Made by a program: the position numbers and the translations under genes. A model generated the notes under the pieces. It made no database searches. It was not told the DNA's origin and saw only the letters and a list, made by a program, of their open reading frames with translations. From Rhodobacteraceae bacterium M382 (GTDB lineage: Bacteria; Pseudomonadota; Alphaproteobacteria; Rhodobacterales; Rhodobacteraceae): a stretch of 64,000 nucleotides of DNA. The stretch covers positions 3,354,501-3,418,500 of the forward strand of contig CP081098.1 of the NCBI GenBank assembly GCA_025141015.1, written 5' to 3'. Position 1 is the stretch's first letter; the number at the start of each line of letters is the position of its first letter. Of the stretch, positions 18,097 through 28,038 are shown in pieces.

Positions 18097-18179
18097 GCAG
18101 CGCGGGGGCCTGCCCTCGCGCTGCCCGGCCCAACGGGGTCCGCGGCTTCGCCAGAAGCAGCAGACCCGGGCGGGAGCGC
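18097..18179 (+). repeat. Dispersed hairpin-box element, copy B
   Basis: A 12-bp stem with one G-U pair (18097-18108 with 18113-18124, loop CCTG) is followed after 2 nt by GGCCCAACGG (18127-18136), a small hairpin GCTTC/GAAGC (18145-18158) and GGGAGCGC (18172-18179). It occupies the gap between the convergent M23 peptidase and 2-hydroxyacid dehydrogenase genes. Confidence 0.75.
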
Positions 18180-18199
18180 CCGAACCTTGGGTGAGGCCG

Positions 18200-19186
18200 T
18201 TACAACATGCTTGGCACGACCTGATCCGGCGGCCGGTGCCCGTCCTCGAATGTCTTGATATTGATGATGACCTTTTCGCCCATCTCGTCCCGCCCCTCGA
18301 CGGTGGCGGACCCCATATGGGGCAGCAACACCACATTCGACAGCTCCCGCAGGCGCGGGTTGATGTCGGTGCCATGTTCATAGACGTCCAACCCGGCCCC
18401 GGCGATCTCGCCCGCCCGCAACATCCGCGTCAACGCATGTTCGTCGATCACCTCGCCCCGCGACGTATTCACGATGACAGCGCCGGGTTTCAACAGCTTC
18501 AGACGCCGGGCGTTCATCAAATGAAAGGTCGATGGGGTCGACGGGCAATTGATCGATATCACGTCCATCCGGGCGACCATCTGGTCCAGGCTTTCCCAAT
18601 AGGTCGCTTCCAGATCGCGTTCGACTTCGCTGCGCAGACGCCGTCGGTTGTGATAATGCACCTGCATGCCAAAGGCGCTGGCCCGTCGTGCCACCGCCTG
18701 GCCGATCCGCCCCATGCCCAGAATTCCCAGGCGCCGCCCGGCAATTCGGCCACCCAAAAGCGCCGTCGGGGCCCAGCCATCCCAATCGCCCTTCTGCATC
18801 ACGGCCAAACCTTCCGGGATGCGCCGCACCACGGAGAGAATCAGCGCCATCGCCATATCCGCCGTGTCATCGGTCAACACACCCGGCGTATTGGACACCA
18901 GAACGCCACGTTGGCGCGCTGTCGCCACGTCAATATGATCGACCCCCGCGCCGTAATTGGCGATCAGCTTCAGCCGCTCGCCGGCCTGCGCCAGCAATGC
19001 CGCGTCGATCGTATCGGTCACCGTGGGCACCAGAACATCCGCCCCACGCATGGCGCTGGCCAGTTCTGACCGGGTCATCGGCACATCGTCAGGACGCAAT
19101 TGCACGTCAAAAAGTTCGCTCAGTCGGGTTTCCACCGGTTCCGGCAACCGTCGCGTAACGACAACACTCAGACGTTCTCTTGGCAC
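18200..19186 (-). CDS. D-isomer 2-hydroxyacid dehydrogenase (glyoxylate/hydroxypyruvate reductase-like)
   Basis: A 328-residue NAD(P)-dependent dehydrogenase. Substrate-domain residues LIANYGAGVDHIDV are followed by the nucleotide-binding LGMGRIGQAVARRA and the catalytic Arg in NTSRGEVIDE. The catalytic His lies in LLPHMGSATVEGRDEMG. It reduces glyoxylate or hydroxypyruvate in the family model. The GTG start at 19186 has GGGAGAG upstream and gives the normal family length; longer in-frame starts would add about 90 atypical residues. Confidence 0.9.
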   Translation of the reverse strand: MPRERLSVVVTRRLPEPVETRLSELFDVQLRPDDVPMTRSELASAMRGADVLVPTVTDTIDAALLAQAGERLKLIANYGAGVDHIDVATARQRGVLVSNTPGVLTDDTADMAMALILSVVRRIPEGLAVMQKGDWDGWAPTALLGGRIAGRRLGILGMGRIGQAVARRASAFGMQVHYHNRRRLRSEVERDLEATYWESLDQMVARMDVISINCPSTPSTFHLMNARRLKLLKPGAVIVNTSRGEVIDEHALTRMLRAGEIAGAGLDVYEHGTDINPRLRELSNVVLLPHMGSATVEGRDEMGEKVIINIKTFEDGHRPPDQVVPSML

Positions 19187-19364
19187 TTCTGCTCTCCCAC
19201 CGCTTTTCAAATCAGTCTGCTCCGTGTCATCGTGGCTCAGGATCCAAAGGGGCACAAGAACCCAACGGTCCACGGGGTCATTTTGCCCCATTTCCGCGAC
19301 CGGCCGGGACAGGTTGGCGCAGAGCGCAAAAACGACAGTGAAAAAGACCGCCCGGGGACACCGG

Positions 19365-19904
19365 ATGGCAAACAACGGCAGGCAGGCTGTGGCAGTACCG
19401 GGTACAAAACACTTCCGCATCGTGGCATTGGCCGCGTGTATCGGCATTCTTGGCACCGCCGTTCAGGCGCAACAGGCCCGTGGTCCGGTCACCAACCTGC
19501 CCTTGCCACGATTTGTGTCGATGAAAACCGGCGAAGGCAACGTGCGCCGCGGTCCCTCTCTGACACATCGCATCGACTGGGTGTTCAAACGGCGCGACAT
19601 GCCGTTGCAGATCACCGCAGAATACGGTCACTGGCGCCGGGTTCGCGATCGCGAAGGCGCAGGCGGTTGGGTGCATTATGCGTTGCTGTCCGGTTCTCGC
19701 ACCGTTCTGATCGAAGAAGACATGTTACCGGCCCGCACCCACCCTGATCCCAAGGCCCCCGTGGCGGCCGCCTTTGAGCTGGGCGTGGTGGCCCGGCTGG
19801 GCAAATGCCTGCCGGATTGGTGTCAGGTCACCGCTGGTGGCTATCGCGGGTGGGCCCCAAAGGACAAGCTGTGGGGGGTCGCCCCCGAAGAGACCCGGGA
19901 CTAG
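19365..19904 (+). CDS. Exported protein with bacterial SH3-type domains
   Basis: A 179-residue protein. A signal or anchor segment (about residues 17-38, FRIVALAACIGILGTAVQAQ) is followed by an SH3 repeat (PLPRFVSMKTGEGNVRRGPS, then WRRVRDREGAGGWVHYALLSG). A second degenerate repeat follows around KCLPDWCQVTAGGYRGWAPKD. Such domains usually bind cell-wall peptides. Twelve-or-so residues before the hydrophobic segment look unlike a classical signal, so the start could be slightly internal. It is divergent from the 2-hydroxyacid dehydrogenase gene. Confidence 0.85.
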   Translation: MANNGRQAVAVPGTKHFRIVALAACIGILGTAVQAQQARGPVTNLPLPRFVSMKTGEGNVRRGPSLTHRIDWVFKRRDMPLQITAEYGHWRRVRDREGAGGWVHYALLSGSRTVLIEEDMLPARTHPDPKAPVAAAFELGVVARLGKCLPDWCQVTAGGYRGWAPKDKLWGVAPEETRD

Positions 19905-19950
19905 GGCTCACGCGACACTTTGATCCCGGCTGTCTCGCAATGCGGACCCG

Positions 19951-20445
19951 TCAACCGGCCCGACGCAAAAACTCATGCACCTCGCATCGCGGGTCGGCGT
20001 CCCGCAACAGCTGCGCCCCGACATTGCGCCACTCCCGGGATGAGATTTCGGGAAAATAGGCATCCGCATCGTCAACCGTCAGATCGACCTCGGTGACCAG
20101 CAGGCGATCTGCGCGCGCCAGCAGATCGGAATAGATCCGTGCCCCACCAATTCCATAAATCCGGCCATAGCCGCTGTCGCGGGCAAATTGCACGGCCTCG
20201 TCCAGATCGCCGAACACATGCTCCGCACCGGGAACCGCCTCAGAACCCCGGCTTGAGATCACGATATTCAGACGCCCTTTCAAGGGCTTGAACGGCAGGC
20301 TATCCCAGGTGTTTCGCCCCATGATCACGGCACCGCCGGTGGTCTCGCGTTGAAAAAACGCCAGATCTTCGGGTGCGCGCCACGGAATGGTATTGTCCTT
20401 GCCGATGGCACCATTGCGTGCCCGGGCTACAATCAGACTGATCAT
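19951..20445 (-). CDS. folA: Dihydrofolate reductase
   Basis: A 164-residue DHFR. The N-terminus MISLIVARARNGAIGKDNTIPW contains the family's IGxxxxxPW motif. The DLAFFQRETTGG segment, VIMGRNTWDSLP and YGIGGARIYSDLL (NADPH site) are all present. It reduces dihydrofolate to tetrahydrofolate with NADPH. It starts 15 bp after the thyA stop on the same strand, the common thyA-folA operon: ThyA makes dihydrofolate and FolA recycles it. Confidence 0.95.
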   Translation of the reverse strand: MISLIVARARNGAIGKDNTIPWRAPEDLAFFQRETTGGAVIMGRNTWDSLPFKPLKGRLNIVISSRGSEAVPGAEHVFGDLDEAVQFARDSGYGRIYGIGGARIYSDLLARADRLLVTEVDLTVDDADAYFPEISSREWRNVGAQLLRDADPRCEVHEFLRRAG

Positions 20446-20460
20446 TTCGGCTCTTTCTGT

Positions 20461-21294
20461 TCAGACCGCCACAGGGGCGGAGATGTGAGGATCCGGGTCA
20501 TATCCGGTGATTTCAAAATCCTCATAGCGAAAATCAAAAATCGACGAAACATCACGTTTGATCCGCAGGCGCGGCAGCGGTTTCGGGCTGCGCGACAATT
20601 GGGTTTTCACCTGCTCCATATGATTGGAGTAGATATGCGCATCACCAATCGTGTGCACAAAATCCCCGGCTTCATATCCGGTCACATGGGCCAGCATCTC
20701 CAGCAGCAGCGCATAAGAGGCAATATTGAACGGCACCCCCAAAAACATATCCGCCGACCGTTGATACAGCTGCAGATGCATCCGCCCATTCAGCACCCGC
20801 ACCTGCCACAACGTATGGCAGGGCGGCAGCGCCATGTCGGGCACCTCGCCCGGGTTCCACGCTGACACGATCAGGCGGCGGCTGTCAGGGCTGGTGCGGA
20901 TCGTGTCCACCAGGTCGGAAATCTGATCGACGCTGCGGGCCAGGAACAACGGATCATCCCCATCCGTCCGATCCGTTGCCTTCAAAGCCGGAAACTTGCG
21001 CCACTGATGGCCATAGACCGGCCCCAGGTCGCCGTTTTCATCGGCCCATTCATTCCAGATCGACACCCCGTTTTCCGTTAGATATCTGATATTTGTGTCC
21101 CCCGAGAGGAACCACAACAGTTCATGGATGATGGATTTCAGATGCAGTTTCTTGGTGGTTACCAATGGAAATCCATCCGCCAGAGAATACCGGCTTTGCA
21201 ACCCGAATGTTGCCACCGTTCCTGTCCCTGTCCGATCAGTTGAAACTTCGCCAGTTTCCAGAATGGTTTTCAACGCATCATGATATTGTTGCAC
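20461..21294 (-). CDS. thyA: Thymidylate synthase
   Basis: A 277-residue ThyA. The dUMP-binding Arg pair lies in [17 protein letters not shown] and [14 protein letters not shown], and the catalytic Cys is in [12 protein letters not shown]. The [19 protein letters not shown] block and the late [11 protein letters not shown] are conserved. It methylates dUMP to dTMP with 5,10-methylene-tetrahydrofolate. First gene of the thyA-folA pair. The upstream region is shared with the divergent lipoprotein-Slam pair. Confidence 0.96.
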   Translation of the reverse strand: MQQYHDALKTILETGEVSTDRTGTGTVATFGLQSRYSLADGFPLVTTKKLHLKSIIHELLWFLSGDTNIRYLTENGVSIWNEWADENGDLGPVYGHQWRKFPALKATDRTDGDDPLFLARSVDQISDLVDTIRTSPDSRRLIVSAWNPGEVPDMALPPCHTLWQVRVLNGRMHLQLYQRSADMFLGVPFNIASYALLLEMLAHVTGYEAGDFVHTIGDAHIYSNHMEQVKTQLSRSPKPLPRLRIKRDVSSIFDFRYEDFEITGYDPDPHISAPVAV

Positions 21295-21551
21295 GTTGCT
21301 CGCTCCTGCCCCCGTTGGCCAATGGACCCGGCACCATACCGGTCGACTGGCGGACTTTGTCTGTCACTAGATGAATCACACATACCCAAATCCAGTGGAA
21401 CATCCAACTCAAACCGCAAGATGCAGTATGGCAATTCCGCCAGACCAAATGAAGAATCCCCCCCAACCCCCGCGTTTTTATTGACTTTCCATGAATTCCA
21501 CCGGAAATTGCTTGAAAAACTCATGCCAATAACGAGCAGAGGCAGGCAGTC

Positions 21552-22610
21552 ATGAAAAAATATATCGTTGCGTTGGCAGCGGGCCTAACGCTGTCCGCAT
21601 GTAGTGGCGGAAATCCGTTTGTAGCCGACACCGGCACAGGAACAGGAACTGGCACCGGATCAGGCGGATCGACGGGTGGCGGTATTGCAAGCGACCGAAC
21701 GGTTCCACCGGGAACCCAAACTCCGGTCCCAGACGCATCCATCTTTCGGAGCGAACCGACCAGTACCGACGCCGGGAAATCCGGCAACGGATATGCGACG
21801 GCGATCGCCTATGATTCGGCAACAGATGAATTTTCGGTCGATAACCTCGGGTTTGACGGCAACAATGTGTATGCCCGCGACACCACGCCGGATATCGTGT
21901 CCAACCTGCCCTTTGCCGTCTACGAGGCCTCTGCCCAATTGCCCGACAGCCTGACCGGCACACCCATCAATCAGCTGAACCACCGCGCGATTTATGGTGT
22001 CAGCCAATCAGGCAACACCAAATTCGCCATCGTGCGCACCGGGGCCTATGTCGAATACGGATTTGGCGGGTTTGTCTATGAACGTGACGGCGGTGTGGTG
22101 CTGCCTGCAACCGGTCAGGCGTTGTACACCGGGCTCTCGCAGGGTCTGCGCGACAAGAACGGCACCGGCGGGCTTCAGCATACGCGGGCCGATATGTCGA
22201 TTGCCATCGACTTTGACGATTTCAACGACGTCACCGGCACCCGTGGCGATGCTGTGCGCGGGAATGTCTCAAACCGCCGCATCTTTGATATGGACGGCAA
22301 TGACGTTACCGACGGTGTTCTGGGCAGCATCAACGCGAGCCTGAACACCACGATGACCGCCATTCCCGATGCAACGTTTGTGGTGGAGCCCGGAGTTCTG
22401 GACGACAACGGCGAAATCCTGGGCCAGATGAACAGCTACTATGTTGATTCCAGCGGGCAAAACCAGGTGTTCGAAACCGGCAACTACTATGCTGTCCTGT
22501 CCGGCACCAACGCGGACGAAGTGGTCGGGGTTTTTGTTATGGAAACCACACGGGATCCCAGCGCAACCGGTGTTCGCGACACCAGCGGTTTTGTTCTCGT
22601 CCGCCAGTAA
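21552..22610 (+). CDS. Lipoprotein with TbpB-like barrel, putative Slam cargo
   Basis: A 352-residue lipoprotein: signal peptide with lipobox LSAC (Cys about residue 17), a Thr/Gly-rich linker (GTGTGTGTGSGGSTGG), then a beta-rich domain. The C-terminal half has the pattern of TbpB/HpuA-type barrels (PATGQALYTGLSQGL, then IAIDFDDFNDVTG, and YYAVLSGTNADEVVGVFVME). The family includes surface-exposed lipoproteins that bind host or environmental ligands. The next gene encodes a Slam-like outer-membrane protein 12 bp downstream, which supports export to the cell surface. The ligand is unknown; transferrin is not expected in a marine bacterium. Confidence 0.8.
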   Translation: MKKYIVALAAGLTLSACSGGNPFVADTGTGTGTGTGSGGSTGGGIASDRTVPPGTQTPVPDASIFRSEPTSTDAGKSGNGYATAIAYDSATDEFSVDNLGFDGNNVYARDTTPDIVSNLPFAVYEASAQLPDSLTGTPINQLNHRAIYGVSQSGNTKFAIVRTGAYVEYGFGGFVYERDGGVVLPATGQALYTGLSQGLRDKNGTGGLQHTRADMSIAIDFDDFNDVTGTRGDAVRGNVSNRRIFDMDGNDVTDGVLGSINASLNTTMTAIPDATFVVEPGVLDDNGEILGQMNSYYVDSSGQNQVFETGNYYAVLSGTNADEVVGVFVMETTRDPSATGVRDTSGFVLVRQ

Positions 22611-22622
22611 AGGCAGGCGGCC

Positions 22623-24038
22623 ATGGCCCGGGGACGCATCAGAACCGCATTAGGAACAGGCACCCTGGCGGTGCTTGTCGGCTGGGCGGCGCTTGCTGCA
22701 CCACAGGCAACGCCTGTGGTGAAACGCGTCACCCTCAGCCCCACGGAATTGCGCGAGGCAGCCACTGGCGCGCTAAAGGCTGGCCATCCCGAAATCGCCT
22801 ATCGGTATTCGGACGCGTTGGTCAAACGCGACGCCACTGATCGCACTGCCCTGTTGATCCGGGCCCGCGCAGCGCGCGACCTGGGTCAGTATGACAACGC
22901 CAAACAATCGGCCAAGGCAGCCTGGAAGCAGGCGGAAACACCAGAAGACAAATTCTCGACGTCGATGATCATGGCCCAGACACTGTCATCGGCTGGCCAA
23001 CGGACAATGGCGCAATTGTGGTTGCGCCGCGCCGCGCAACACGCCCCGACCGAGGCGTTGGAAAACCGGGCGATCCGCGATTTCCGCTATGTCCGCTCCC
23101 GCAATCCGTGGAACACGCAATTTTCCTTTGCCATTACGCCGGATTCAAACGTCAACAACGGGACGTCGGAAAAATACCTGAGCGACGATCCCGACGACTT
23201 TATTGGATCCCAGACGGAATTCAGCGCCAATTCGCGCCCCATTCCCGGGATGGAAATCGCCTTGGGTGCCAGTACGCGGTATCGGTTTCGCGAAACCGAA
23301 ACACATGCAAATGATCTGACGTTTTCGACCCGGTTCCAGCACTATGTCATTTCCTCCAGCGACAAACGCCGGTTGCGCACGGTCGAAGGCAATGACTACG
23401 ACTTTGGGTATTATGAATTCGGCTACGCGCATCGCGGCAAGAACCGCGAAGGACGGGGGGAATATCGCCTGTTCACGACGGTCGGGCAGAACTGGTATGG
23501 CGGCGAGGAATACTCCCGCTATGTCGATCTGGCCGGTGGGCAGACCTTTTACCTGGAGAACTATAGATCCATTCGGGTCAACCTGTCCGCGCGGCGTACC
23601 TTTGGTGTGACCCGCAGCGATCTGGACGAAGTCAACGCCAGCGTCTCCTATCGGTTTCCCATCGGAACTTCGGGCATCCTGTCAACCAGCCTGAATGCCT
23701 CGATTGGTGAGTCGCCAAACAATGCCGGTGACAGCTATGAAGCGATCGGGGCGCGGGCCTGGTATAGGCTGACAAAACCGGTTCTGGGCGCACGGGCATC
23801 GTTTTCGGTTTCGGCCCGCAGCAAGGTACATGATGACTACGTGCATGGGGTGCTGATCCGACAGGTTGGGCGCGAAGACATGCAGTATACTGCCGACTTC
23901 CTCCTGGTCTTTGACCAAATTGATTACTACGGATTCAATCCGACAATGCGGGTGTCTGCCTCGCGCACCGACAGCAATGTGACGCGCCTACAGGCCGAAC
24001 GGTTCGGTATCAACTTTGGCATTCAATCCGCATTCTGA
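22623..24038 (+). CDS. Slam-like (DUF560) outer-membrane translocon for surface lipoproteins
   Basis: A 471-residue protein. The N-terminal signal segment (to about residue 28) is followed by a helical TPR-like region (about 35-145: GALKAGHPEIAYRYSDALVK, LWLRRAAQHAP). A long beta-barrel then starts with the DUF560-type strand FSFAITPDSNVNNGT and ends in a terminal aromatic (QSAF), a typical outer-membrane signature. This layout matches surface lipoprotein assembly modulators (type XI secretion). It is cotranscribed with the TbpB-like lipoprotein directly upstream, its likely substrate. Confidence 0.8.
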   Translation: MARGRIRTALGTGTLAVLVGWAALAAPQATPVVKRVTLSPTELREAATGALKAGHPEIAYRYSDALVKRDATDRTALLIRARAARDLGQYDNAKQSAKAAWKQAETPEDKFSTSMIMAQTLSSAGQRTMAQLWLRRAAQHAPTEALENRAIRDFRYVRSRNPWNTQFSFAITPDSNVNNGTSEKYLSDDPDDFIGSQTEFSANSRPIPGMEIALGASTRYRFRETETHANDLTFSTRFQHYVISSSDKRRLRTVEGNDYDFGYYEFGYAHRGKNREGRGEYRLFTTVGQNWYGGEEYSRYVDLAGGQTFYLENYRSIRVNLSARRTFGVTRSDLDEVNASVSYRFPIGTSGILSTSLNASIGESPNNAGDSYEAIGARAWYRLTKPVLGARASFSVSARSKVHDDYVHGVLIRQVGREDMQYTADFLLVFDQIDYYGFNPTMRVSASRTDSNVTRLQAERFGINFGIQSAF

Positions 24039-24122
24039 TCCGCTTTGAGCGCCTGGACCTCTCGACAATCCCTGCCACCGCCCTAAGCTGCCCGGGAACA
24101 TGACCCGCGCAAGGAAACAATT

Positions 24123-24551
24123 ATGGCTTTGACCTATCTGCACACAATGGTCCGGGTAAAAGACCTGGACGAAAGCATGAAATTCTTCGGCCTGTTGGGG
24201 CTGGAGGAAACCCGTCGTTGGGAAAACGAACAGGGGCGGTTCACGCTGGTTTTCATGGCCCCTCCCGGTCAGCCCGAGGCCCCGGTCGAGTTGACCTATA
24301 ATTGGGATGGCGATGACGGTCTGCCCAGCGACGGACGCCATTTCGGGCACCTGGCCTATGGGGTCGATGACATTTATGCCGTCTGCGCCCATCTGCAGGC
24401 CAATGGTGTGACAATCAATCGCCCGCCCCGTGACGGTCGCATGGCCTTTGTGCGCTCGCCAGATAATATTTCGGTCGAATTGTTGCAAAACGGCGATGCG
24501 CTGGCTCCCGCTGAACCCTGGACCAGCATGGACAGCACCGGTCACTGGTAA
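24123..24551 (+). CDS. VOC-family protein, glyoxalase I (lactoylglutathione lyase)-like
   Basis: A 142-residue vicinal-oxygen-chelate protein. Metal ligands fit the glyoxalase I order: His in YLHTMVRVKDLD, Glu in PVELTYNW, His in RHFGHLAYGVDD and Glu in NISVELLQNG. GloA isomerises the hemithioacetal of methylglyoxal and glutathione. The extended C-terminal tail after residue 122 is short. AAGGAAACAATT precedes the start. Good match to GloA; other VOC specificities remain possible. Confidence 0.85.
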   Translation: MALTYLHTMVRVKDLDESMKFFGLLGLEETRRWENEQGRFTLVFMAPPGQPEAPVELTYNWDGDDGLPSDGRHFGHLAYGVDDIYAVCAHLQANGVTINRPPRDGRMAFVRSPDNISVELLQNGDALAPAEPWTSMDSTGHW

Positions 24552-24580
24552 TCCAGCCAGGCAAGGGAACAAATTGCAGT

Positions 24581-24617
24581 CCAAATACCGGGCCAAATAT
24601 CGGGTCCAAATACCGGG
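24581..24617 (+). repeat. Three near-identical 12-bp tandem units
   Basis: CCAAATACCGGG (24581), CCAAATATCGGG (24593) and CCAAATACCGGG (24606, after one extra T). They lie about 30 bp after the glyoxalase-like stop codon. Confidence 0.7.
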
Positions 24618-25004
24618 TTCAGGTTTCCCGTCCTGATATCTGACCCGGAATTCGCTCTTCCACCCGCACCGGTGGGAGAGCGCGCCAGTCAGTCACCCGG
24701 TTCGCCGGGTCTGGACTTCAGACACGATCTGCAACGACACATCGCAGAGCGACCCGCACATGTTTATGGCGGACCGCCAGACAGCCCGCTTCAAATTCGT
24801 ACAAATTTTGACAGTTTGGTTCCCTGGGCCCACAACCGGTCACTTCTGCAACCGTCTTCCCGACCATATCCCTTCGGTGACGAAGAGTACCCTTGTCGGT
24901 TTGTCGACCAAACCGCCCGTTCACGCATCGGGCCGGCTCAAACTAAAAGCGCGCCTGACAGGCTGCTTTCACACGTTGCCCCATCCCATGGGACATCCGC
25001 AGGT
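24618..25004. other. Structured intergenic region without a supported gene
   Basis: The interval lies between convergent genes. It contains two adjacent hairpins: GCTCTTCCACC/GGTGGGAGAGC (24654-24681) and ACCCGG-TTCG-CCGGGT (24695-24710, a UUCG tetraloop when transcribed from the plus strand). It also holds a nearly perfect palindrome AAATTCGTACAAATTT (24793-24808). No open frame resembles a known family. A small RNA is possible but unproven; RNase P, tmRNA and SRP motifs were not found. Confidence 0.4.
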
Positions 25005-25502
25005 TCAGTAGATGTACCGGATCTGATCGGTCCAATAACGCTCCATCCGCTTCAGCGCGCCGGTGATTTCCTCGATTCCTTCGTGGGTCACAACACCGCG
25101 ATTCACCAGACCTTCGGCATGACGGCTGAACAGCCCCTGCACCACATCGCGGATATCCCGGCCCTTTTGCGTCAGACGCACGCGCACCGACCGGCGGTCG
25201 ATCTCACAGCGCTGATGGTGCATGTACCCCATCTCGACCAGCTTCTTGAGGTTGTAGCTGACGTTGCTGCCCTGATAATACCCACGGCTTTTCAATTCGC
25301 CTGCGGTCACCTCATTATCACCGATGTTGAACAGCAAAAGGGCCTGAACGGCGTTGATTTCCAACACGCCCACCCTTTCGAATTCGTCCTTGATCACATC
25401 CAGCAACAATCGGTGCAACCGTTCCACCAGCGCAAGCGATTCCAGATAGCCAGACATAAAGTCCTTGGCGGACTTCTGGCCAATAGGCAATTCCATACTC
25501 AT
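25005..25502 (-). CDS. MarR-family winged-helix regulator, LdtR-like
   Basis: A 165-residue regulator. The winged helix contains VTAGELKSRGYYQGSNVSYN (recognition helix) and the wing CEIDRRSVRVRLT, flanked by N- and C-terminal dimerisation helices. The block VGVLEINAVQALLLFNIGDN is typical of the LdtR group of alphaproteobacteria, which in Liberibacter controls an L,D-transpeptidase and stress tolerance. GGAGAG stands 7 nt before the start. No transpeptidase is adjacent, so the regulon here is unknown. Confidence 0.85.
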   Translation of the reverse strand: MSMELPIGQKSAKDFMSGYLESLALVERLHRLLLDVIKDEFERVGVLEINAVQALLLFNIGDNEVTAGELKSRGYYQGSNVSYNLKKLVEMGYMHHQRCEIDRRSVRVRLTQKGRDIRDVVQGLFSRHAEGLVNRGVVTHEGIEEITGALKRMERYWTDQIRYIY

Positions 25503-25579
25503 GTTGTTTCTCTCCGACTCGAATTTCCGAGACCGAGAGTGCAGAAAAAACCCGAATAATCAGTTAAGCGAATTTTTCT

Positions 25580-25833
25580 CTATTTTTGAAAGGTTTGCGA
25601 TATATCGCGGATCATGTTCGCGTATGGTTCCGGTGGAACGACCTGCCCGGTCACCCATTGGTACAGATCCTGATCGTTTTCGTGCAGCAGCGCGTCATAC
25701 AAATCCAGCTCCGCCGCGGACATCAGCGGCAGCGTCCGCTCCGCAAACGCAGTGAGGATCAAGTCCATTTCCTTGATCCCCCGACGCATCGAGCGCATTG
25801 TCATGCGCTTGATACGATGTTCAGGTGTTTCGC

Positions 25834-25837
<4 letters not shown>
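25580..25837 (-). CDS. sdhE: Succinate dehydrogenase flavinylation factor SdhE (SDHAF2 family)
   Basis: An 85-residue protein with the hallmark block RSMRRGIKEMDLIL (RGxxE motif), a following helix LYDALLHENDQDLYQWV and a short C-terminal tail, as in YgfY/SdhE. It promotes covalent FAD attachment to the succinate dehydrogenase flavoprotein in the cytoplasm. Its start overlaps the stop of the XRE regulator gene (ATGA), so the two are translationally coupled. The sdh operon itself is not in the window. Confidence 0.9.
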
Positions 25838-27527
<1,690 letters not shown>

Positions 27528-27539
27528 GAAGGGAACGAC

Positions 27540-27953
27540 ATGGGCGCCGAGCTGCCGGACTATTACTTTCGGGTACGTGAAAACGGCGCCTTTGTGTTCC
27601 GCGTCGATACCGAAAACCGGCAGCGGCGGATTGAAATGGATCAGATCGCCGTTGTGAATATCCGCAATGGCGACATCAAACCCCATGGTGATCGCAAGCT
27701 GTCAGACCAGGATCTTCACGAGATCAAAACCTGGATGACGGATCGCATGGCGCTGTTGGCTGACCGCGACATCGACGACATTCACCGTGCCGTAGATTAT
27801 TTGAACCTGACCACCCACTGGGCCCAGACCAAGGCCCAGGACGCGCAGCTGGAACAGGTGACTGACGATTTGTTGCTGGCAATGCATGACCTGCGCACCG
27901 TGCTGGTGCGCAAAAAGGCCGACCGGCTGATCAAGGCTTCCAAGGCGAAATAA
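27540..27953 (+). CDS. Conserved hypothetical protein
   Basis: A 137-residue soluble protein that I do not recognise. It starts with PDYYFRVRENGAFVFRVDTE and continues with a predicted helical half (residues 60-137) rich in Asp, Leu and Lys, ending KADRLIKASKAK. No signal peptide, membrane span or metal motif is seen. The start has GAAGGGAACGAC just upstream and follows the aminotransferase by 12 bp, so they are likely one transcript. Composition is normal for the window. Confidence 0.8.
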   Translation: MGAELPDYYFRVRENGAFVFRVDTENRQRRIEMDQIAVVNIRNGDIKPHGDRKLSDQDLHEIKTWMTDRMALLADRDIDDIHRAVDYLNLTTHWAQTKAQDAQLEQVTDDLLLAMHDLRTVLVRKKADRLIKASKAK

Positions 27954-28038
27954 CCCGGACGCACCACCATTCACCTCCCTGCCAGCGCGCCTGTGGCAGC
28001 GCGACCGCCGCCTTGTGGCGATGGTGCACCGCAGCCGT

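Noticed and set aside
24640-24720. tRNA-like block (GGTTCG arm next to a stem)
   Set aside because: The UUCG lies inside a simple 6-bp hairpin; no acceptor stem, anticodon arm or CCA-side pairing can be drawn.
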